A DNA stretch of 64,000 bases from Gammaproteobacteria bacterium (GTDB lineage: Bacteria > Pseudomonadota > Gammaproteobacteria > Xanthomonadales > Wenzhouxiangellaceae). The notes below the pieces were generated by a model. The model did no database searches. It worked only from the letters and a program-made list of their open reading frames with translations, and was not told the DNA's origin. A program made the position numbers and the translations under genes. Positions 63,080 through 64,000 of this stretch are shown piece by piece; within the stretch, counting starts at the first letter, position 1; each line of letters starts with the position of its first letter. The DNA lies in assembly GCA_003567685.1 (NCBI GenBank), contig PWYW01000056.1:1-64000 (forward strand), read 5' to 3'.

Positions 63080-64000
63080 ATGCACACTGCCAAGCGAGAA
63101 AAGAATTCGTCAGCGCGCGTACCCGCCAGTTACCTGGTCAACATTGCGGCGCATTTGTTGCCCGATCGCGACGACTTGGAACGCCTGTTGACGACCGTCG
63201 GACTGCCAGCAAACCCGGGGGAATCTTCCACCTTGGGAACCAGCCAGTTGCTCGAGGCGATCGCCTGGCTGGACGCTCGCGCGCCGCGCGGCTGGCATAT
63301 CGAGGCCAGCCTGCAGCTGGATGCCAGCCAACACGGGGCGGCAGGGCTGGCTGTCGTCACGGCGCCAGAGGTCGATCAGGCGCTAGACGCGCTGGTCAGC
63401 TTCGAAAGCCTGAGAGCGCCCTGGAGCGTGCTCAGACAACGGCGATCTCGCGAGCTGAACTGGTTGATCACGGCGAGCCAACTGCCGGATCAAGGCCCGC
63501 GCGAACTGCTGACCGAGATGACTGTTCTGGCCCAGTTCAGCCTGCTTGGGCAGCTCGGGCCGAGTGTTCGCTCCCAATTGCAACTGGTCCTGCCCGTGCG
63601 CTATCGGCCCTGGGAGTCTCTGCTCCATCAGGCGCTGGGATCACGCCTGCGATTCGAAGGAAAGGAGCACAAGATCGGAATCCCCCTTGACCAACTGAAC
63701 ATGCCTTGTCTTTTGCGTGACCCCCGGCTGCACGCGATTGCCTGTCAACGATGCCGGGACGATCTGGTAGAGCGCCATGGGCTTGGCCCTTTGAGCCAGC
63801 AGGTTTATCAACGCCTGATGGAAACGAACAGCAGGCAGCCTCCTTCGCTCGAGCGCCTGGCCCGGCAAACCGGACTCTCGTCCCGCACCCTGACCCGGCG
63901 ACTCAAGGCAGAAGGAAGCAATTGGCGAATACTCAGGGAAAAAGCCCTGAGCCTCCTTGCCGCCGCTGCTTTACGAGAAGGGCGCGAAACAATTGGCCAG
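63080..64000 (+). CDS. AraC-family transcriptional regulator (3' truncated by window)
   Basis: An open frame from ATG 63080 to the window end (307 codons, MHTAKREKNSSARVP…), missed by the track because it has no stop. Residues ~15–200 look like the Arabinose-binding-type N-terminal domain of OruR-like regulators (ASYLVNIAAHLLPDR…). The C-terminal part has the first AraC helix-turn-helix, LERLARQTGLSSRTLTRRLK, and an incomplete second half. Divergent from alkB across 97 bp, so an alkane- or fatty-acid-responsive regulator of alkB is likely. The track's 63052–63690 ORF is an out-of-frame shadow. Confidence 0.85.
   Translation, partial: MHTAKREKNSSARVPASYLVNIAAHLLPDRDDLERLLTTVGLPANPGESSTLGTSQLLEAIAWLDARAPRGWHIEASLQLDASQHGAAGLAVVTAPEVDQALDALVSFESLRAPWSVLRQRRSRELNWLITASQLPDQGPRELLTEMTVLAQFSLLGQLGPSVRSQLQLVLPVRYRPWESLLHQALGSRLRFEGKEHKIGIPLDQLNMPCLLRDPRLHAIACQRCRDDLVERHGLGPLSQQVYQRLMETNSRQPPSLERLARQTGLSSRTLTRRLKAEGSNWRILREKALSLLAAAALREGRETIGQ

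Overview
This 64 kb window is a dense, GC-rich bacterial chromosome segment with gammaproteobacterial gene content. Two syntenic blocks support that placement: rsmI–lpoA–yraN–dolP, and glyA–nrdR–ribD–ribE–ribBA–ribH–nusB–thiL–pgpA. A complete Na+-NQR operon, a FabR/DesT-type regulator divergent from a desaturase pair, AcnD, and a Ser/Thr kinase with a TPR-like tail suggest an aerobic, probably marine or halophilic relative of Wenzhouxiangella or the Chromatiales/Xanthomonadales. The genus is inference; no rRNA or tRNA gene is present to settle it.

Layout. 1–5.85 kb: the C-terminal end of a secreted PHB-depolymerase-like protein, a lipoprotein alpha/beta hydrolase, acnD (2-methylisocitrate dehydratase) and nei (endonuclease VIII). 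6–13.2 kb: nqrABCDEF, apbE and nqrM, closed by a terminator shared with the convergent ppc. 13.3–20 kb: ppc, an ~885 bp gene-free stretch holding an inverted-repeat element, arfB, a secreted gamma-glutamyltransferase and a PhzF-family gene. 20.2–24.4 kb: argE and fabR/desT facing a ferredoxin-reductase/desaturase pair, with a palindromic operator lying on the promoter. 24.4–27 kb: a 279 bp MITE-like element, nudC and a ThrE-type exporter. 27.1–31.3 kb: a small PHA-system protein, thiolase, HMG-CoA lyase, a GxxExxY protein bracketed by inverted repeats, an SDR dehydrogenase and a coupled small protein. 31.4–43.2 kb (mostly minus strand): mscS, a NYN-domain protein, an esterase, a two-part lipoprotein, acetoacetyl-CoA synthetase, an RND pump with its adaptor, a GNAT enzyme and etfBA. 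43.2–51.3 kb: prmB, a SCO1 protein, psd, RNase P RNA, a globin, a YugP-like protease, then rsmI/lpoA/yraN/dolP. 51.3–61.4 kb: the Ser/Thr kinase, then the large glyA-to-pgpA operon. 61.4–64 kb: a DUF1622 protein, alkane monooxygenase alkB and a divergent AraC regulator cut by the window end.

Functional links. Nqr, ApbE and NqrM form one respiratory unit with its flavin and iron maturation factors. Thiolase, HMG-CoA lyase, acetoacetyl-CoA synthetase, the SDR, EtfAB and AcnD cover steps of leucine/isoleucine, acetoacetate and propionate breakdown. The depolymerase-like protein and the PHA-system protein hint at polyhydroxyalkanoate turnover. RsmI, LpoA, YraN and DolP are the conserved envelope/ribosome cluster, here extended by the kinase.

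The most unusual signals are non-coding. Two families of intergenic inverted repeats appear. One is CGCAAAGACGC-like and brackets the nuclease-fold GxxExxY gene; it also occurs as short palindromes without a gene. The other is a purine-rich GGTAAAAGGTGAAA-like family bracketing the PHA-system gene and sitting between nrdR and glyA. A MITE-like element with 19 bp perfect terminal repeats is also present. Among proteins, NqrB has an atypical flavin-attachment motif and RibBA has lost the zinc cysteines of its GTP cyclohydrolase II half.
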